From the NCBI GenBank assembly GCA_964356785.1, contig CAYHIS010000001.1, forward strand, positions 252,765 to 316,764: DNA of 64,000 nucleotides, written 5' to 3'. Shown piece by piece: positions 61,185-64,000 of this stretch. This DNA is from CANDYO01 sp964356785 (GTDB lineage: Bacteria > Pseudomonadota > Alphaproteobacteria > Rickettsiales > CANDYO01). Numbering within the stretch: the stretch's first letter is position 1; every line of letters starts with the position of its first letter. The position numbers were made by a program, and so were the translations under genes. Below the pieces are notes generated by a model. The model was not told the origin of the DNA. It ran no database searches and worked only from the letters and a program-made list of their open reading frames with translations.

Positions 61185-62543
61185 ATGACAGAATTTACTG
61201 TAGCCATTATTGGACGCCCTAATGTTGGGAAATCCACACTTTTTAATAGGCTTGTTGGAAAAAAACATGCGATAGTTGATGATTTTCCAGGCGTTACAAG
61301 AGATTGGCGGGAAGGTACAGCCAAAATAGGCCCTTTAAGCTTTAAGATAATAGATACCGCTGGTCTTGAAGAAGATGCTAAAGACGAATTAGGAAAAAAA
61401 ATTAAACAAGTCACTATCAATGCGATTGAACATGCAAATTTAGTTCTATTCGTTACTGATTCTAAAGTAGGAATTACTAGTGAAGATAGTATTTTCGCTA
61501 AGTGGTTGCATAGAAAAACTGTGAAAACTTTTCTAATTGCAAATAAATCAGAGAACACAAGCTCAGCTATGTTCTTGCAGGATTATTACCGCCTAGGGAT
61601 GGGAGAGCCGGTATTCATTTCTGCCGAACATGGCTTAGGAATGGTAGACTTATTTGACGCAATAAATGAAGAATTTGAAAAATTTAGCAAAGAATATGAA
61701 GAAACTAAACCATCCTCTAATGATGCTATTTCTGTTGCTATTGTTGGCCGCCCTAACGCTGGCAAATCAACTCTTGTAAATCAACTTCTTAAAGAAGAAA
61801 GAATGGTTACTGGGGATATGCCAGGAATCACTCGCGATTCAATAGCTTTAGATTATGTGCATAATGGTCAGTCAATAAAACTCATAGACACTGCAGGAAT
61901 AAAAAAGAAAGTAAGTATAAAAGATAAACTAGAAGAAATGACCTATGAAGATAGCAAAAGAGCTATTAAATTCGCTCATGTAGTCGTTCTTCTAATTGAT
62001 GCTACTATAGCCTTCGAAAAACAAGATATTGCTATAGCAAATATGGTAATTGCTGAAGGAAGACCTTTAGTTATAGCCATTAACAAGTGGGATAAAATTT
62101 CTGAAAAAAGTAAATATAATAATGCTCTGGTTGATTCTATATCTGAATTGCTACCAGAAGTAAAAGACGTTCCATTAATATATATTTCAGCAATTAATGG
62201 ACATAATATTCATTTAATGATGAATGCAGCCATAGAAGCTTATGAAAACTGGAATATTCGTATTCCAACTAGAAAATTAAATGAATGGCTATCTGAAAAA
62301 CTATCTGCGCATCCTATACCTTTGGGAGCAAATTCAAAGAGAGTGAAAATCAAATATATGACTCAGCATAACATCCGTCCTCCTGCTTTTGTATTATTTA
62401 GTAATTTGCCTGATGAAATTGATGATAGTTATATTCGTTACTTAAAAAACTCTTTAAAAGATATTTTTGGCCTAAAGGGAGTGCCCATTCGGATGCATGC
62501 TAAAAAAACAGGAAATCCTTATAGCGATTGCAGTAGATCATAA
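61185..62543 (+). CDS. der: Ribosome-associated GTPase Der (EngA)
   Basis: Der has two GTPase domains in tandem and a KH-like C-terminus and is needed for 50S assembly. The start at 61185 (MTEFTVAIIGRPNVGKSTLF) fits the family; an ATG at 61164 would overlap cpoB and add seven residues. AAGG stands before it. Domain 1 has GRPNVGKST, DTAGLE and an atypical G4 NKSE. Domain 2 has GRPNAGKST, DTAGI and NKWD. The C-terminal part contains IKYMTQHNIRPPAFVLFSN. The 452 residues are normal. Confidence 0.96.
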   Translation: MTEFTVAIIGRPNVGKSTLFNRLVGKKHAIVDDFPGVTRDWREGTAKIGPLSFKIIDTAGLEEDAKDELGKKIKQVTINAIEHANLVLFVTDSKVGITSEDSIFAKWLHRKTVKTFLIANKSENTSSAMFLQDYYRLGMGEPVFISAEHGLGMVDLFDAINEEFEKFSKEYEETKPSSNDAISVAIVGRPNAGKSTLVNQLLKEERMVTGDMPGITRDSIALDYVHNGQSIKLIDTAGIKKKVSIKDKLEEMTYEDSKRAIKFAHVVVLLIDATIAFEKQDIAIANMVIAEGRPLVIAINKWDKISEKSKYNNALVDSISELLPEVKDVPLIYISAINGHNIHLMMNAAIEAYENWNIRIPTRKLNEWLSEKLSAHPIPLGANSKRVKIKYMTQHNIRPPAFVLFSNLPDEIDDSYIRYLKNSLKDIFGLKGVPIRMHAKKTGNPYSDCSRS

Positions 62544-62552
62544 CTAATTTTT

Positions 62553-63431
62553 TTAGGTTAAAGAATCATAAAAATAATTCACTTCAATAGCCATTAATCC
62601 AATGAAAGCAATTGCAGGAATATCCATATTGATAAATGAATCATAGGCAAAATTAGCTACAACTACGCCGGTTGCTTTAGCTAAAGTAAAAGCTCCTATT
62701 TTCATTAATTCTTCTGCGCTCTGCCATAAAGCAGTCTTAGATGCATCATATAAAGTAACATTATTATGATTTACTTGATTATAAATAGTAAAACCAGCTT
62801 CTCCAAGCATAGTTACGGCGGTTAATTGATTCAGACTTACAAATTTAGGCAGCTCATCCGTTGCTTTGAATAAATGCGCAATATCCAGCAATAGAAATGA
62901 AGCTATTAATCCGCCTGCTGCTGCAAAACAATCATTTTTAGACAAATAAATTTCTCCATTAGATTTTTTTATAGTTTCATTTACTGATTGCAATATATAG
63001 TCATTAACTATTAATGATGCGGCAAGAAAGTTAAAAATTAATTTGCTCTGCTTGTCTTTGTAAACGGCTTCAACTCCACCAATAGTAAAGAAAGCCACCA
63101 TGCCTGTTAATGGAATATAGAAAGATTTTAGATCGCTATCTTTAAAGTTTTCCTTAACTTGATTTTGAATCCAGAAATTTGGAAACCATTTAACGCCCTG
63201 GAAAATTCCTCTATAGATGCTATTATCAACAAAATTTTTAGCGGTTGAAATTGGAATTGGAGAAAAATAGTCATTTTGCAAAATATTAAAAACTCCAATT
63301 TCAAACATTCTATTGAGAAATGGATATTTATATACAAGCAAAGGCTTAGTTATTATGCCGGAAATTATAGTGACCTTACCAATATTAAAACCGACACCAA
63401 GATTCTTATAAAAAATGGAATAGTAACTCAT
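62553..63431 (-). CDS. Orphan multi-span membrane protein
   Basis: I do not recognise a family. The 292 residues contain several hydrophobic stretches (FYIPLTGMVAFFTIGGVEAVY, FAAAGGLIASFLLLDIAHLF, AIAFIGLMAIEVNYFY), suggesting an integral membrane protein with short soluble loops. AGGATTTTTT precedes the ATG at 63431. It is convergent with der, with ten bases between them. The style recalls the small membrane protein at 9990, but I see no clear homology between the two. Confidence 0.55.
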   Translation of the reverse strand: MSYYSIFYKNLGVGFNIGKVTIISGIITKPLLVYKYPFLNRMFEIGVFNILQNDYFSPIPISTAKNFVDNSIYRGIFQGVKWFPNFWIQNQVKENFKDSDLKSFYIPLTGMVAFFTIGGVEAVYKDKQSKLIFNFLAASLIVNDYILQSVNETIKKSNGEIYLSKNDCFAAAGGLIASFLLLDIAHLFKATDELPKFVSLNQLTAVTMLGEAGFTIYNQVNHNNVTLYDASKTALWQSAEELMKIGAFTLAKATGVVVANFAYDSFINMDIPAIAFIGLMAIEVNYFYDSLT

Positions 63432-63552
63432 AAAAAATCCTAGCTAAATGCTTTATACATACTCTAATTGCGCCATAGTTAGCGATGAGTAGACGCTCTC
63501 AAGTATATGACATAAAATGAATATCGCAAGATAAACATAATACATTGTATAA

Positions 63553-64000
63553 GTTCATAAATGCAACACTTATTGTGTAAAAAAGAATGGTACAAGATAT
63601 CGTTATTATTCTTGCGCTAGTAAAGTTCGAGGAATTAGTGATAAATGTGAAGTCAAAAATATCTCTGCAGCTGAAGTTGAGGGCGTAGTCATCAATAAAG
63701 TTTTACAAATATTAAAATCACCAGAGATAGTGACTCACGTAATTGCTGGGGCTGCAGTAAATAATGCTAATGATACCGAAAGGTTATCTGATGTTCAGAT
63801 CATAGAAGCTCTTAAAGATACCAGTAAAGTCTGGGATGAGTTATTCCCTATGGAACAGGCGAGGATTGCCAGGATGTTCATTAAGCAGGTGATTCTTAAG
63901 GAAGATGGGCTTGATATCCAGATTTACAATGAAGGATTGAATTTAGAGGCCGTTGCACGAGATCCAGATTTTCTCTCTAACACAAAAATCTATTTTCTAA
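63553..64000 (+). pseudogene. Serine recombinase C-terminal remnant, runs off the window
   Basis: After an in-frame stop at 63550-63552 the frame reads a zinc-ribbon-like segment (KCNTYCVKKNGTRYRYYSC), then ISAAEVEGVVINKVLQIL, TSKVWDELFPMEQARIARMF and QVILKEDGLDIQIYNEGL. This is the C-terminal pattern of large serine recombinases of phages and integrative elements. The catalytic N-terminal domain is absent upstream and no start codon fits. The frame is still open at the window edge. It marks a decayed mobile element. Confidence 0.8.

Noticed and set aside
61115..61558. 147-codon minus-strand ORF
   Set aside because: It runs antisense to cpoB and der, both clear genes; its sequence matches no family I know.
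61497..61560. G4 motif NKSE in the first GTPase domain of Der as a defect
   Set aside because: Departure from NKxD in the first domain is not obviously damaging, all other motifs are intact, and I recall similar NKxE forms in related alphaproteobacteria; treated as normal variation.

Overview
The window is strongly AT-rich and carries features of an obligate intracellular alphaproteobacterium, most likely a Rickettsiales symbiont or parasite (Rickettsiaceae/Midichloriaceae-like) of a protist or other eukaryote. Four observations point this way. It has a circularly permuted, two-piece alphaproteobacterial ssrA next to an alpha-type sspB. It encodes DUF1013 and ELM1-type proteins typical of Alphaproteobacteria. 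It carries several ankyrin-repeat proteins with eukaryote-like or enzyme domains. It also has palindromic repeats, one of which is inserted in frame in a housekeeping gene in the manner of Rickettsia palindromic elements. Genes for peptidoglycan (murF, mraY, mreB, glmS) and KDO/LPS (kdsB) indicate a walled, LPS-bearing cell. The species assignment is inference.

Layout. 1-3.5 kb: end of murF, mraY, mreB and a terminator. 3.5-10.5 kb: a Ser/Asn/acidic low-complexity protein, a grxD-ABC exporter operon, a proB-rsfS remnant, tRNA-Thr, a DUF4172-Fic protein and a small membrane protein. 10.4-14.5 kb (minus strand): pyrH-frr, initiator tRNA, and methyltransferase-mlaA-mlaC. 14.5-20.5 kb: aspartate aminotransferase, an HTH regulator, an orphan 376-residue protein, transaldolase-like fsa, tyrS, a Lys-rich protein and acpP. 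20.6-22.3 kb: an ankyrin protein with a kinase-like catalytic motif. 22.4-32.1 kb (plus strand): rimP-nusA-infB-rbfA-kdsB-trmB, a RelE-type toxin-antitoxin pair and two tandem secreted GT90/CAP10-like glycosyltransferases. 32-39.8 kb (minus strand): yihY, parA-like, and the tightly packed chain rlmE-ELM1-yaaA-pmbA-msbA, preceded by a DUF1013 gene.

39.9-47.8 kb is the most unusual part. It encodes a disordered basic protein, a 1202-residue protein built from three tandem [ankyrin + DUF3431-like] modules, a methyltransferase-ankyrin protein, and an FkbM methyltransferase-ankyrin-GT2 glycosyltransferase protein. The last two share nearly the same ankyrin cassette. This looks like an accessory locus of modular ankyrin-linked glycan or methyl modifying proteins, plausibly host-directed effectors.

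47.9-64 kb: a His/Cys-tailed small protein, ccmD-ccmE, htpG, glmS, ssrA-sspB, a hybrid histidine kinase with a methyltransferase, an AbiE-type toxin-antitoxin system with a candidate operator, an EnvZ-like kinase, ygfZ carrying the in-frame repeat, cpoB, der, an orphan membrane protein, and the decayed C-terminal part of a serine recombinase.

At least three repeat types are interspersed. The first is ATACC...GGTAT palindromes. The second is a GTCATSCTGA...GGATCCAGAA-type palindromic element. The third is a short motif, GARRATTGGTAT, lying at gene 3' ends and sometimes supplying or abutting the stop codon.
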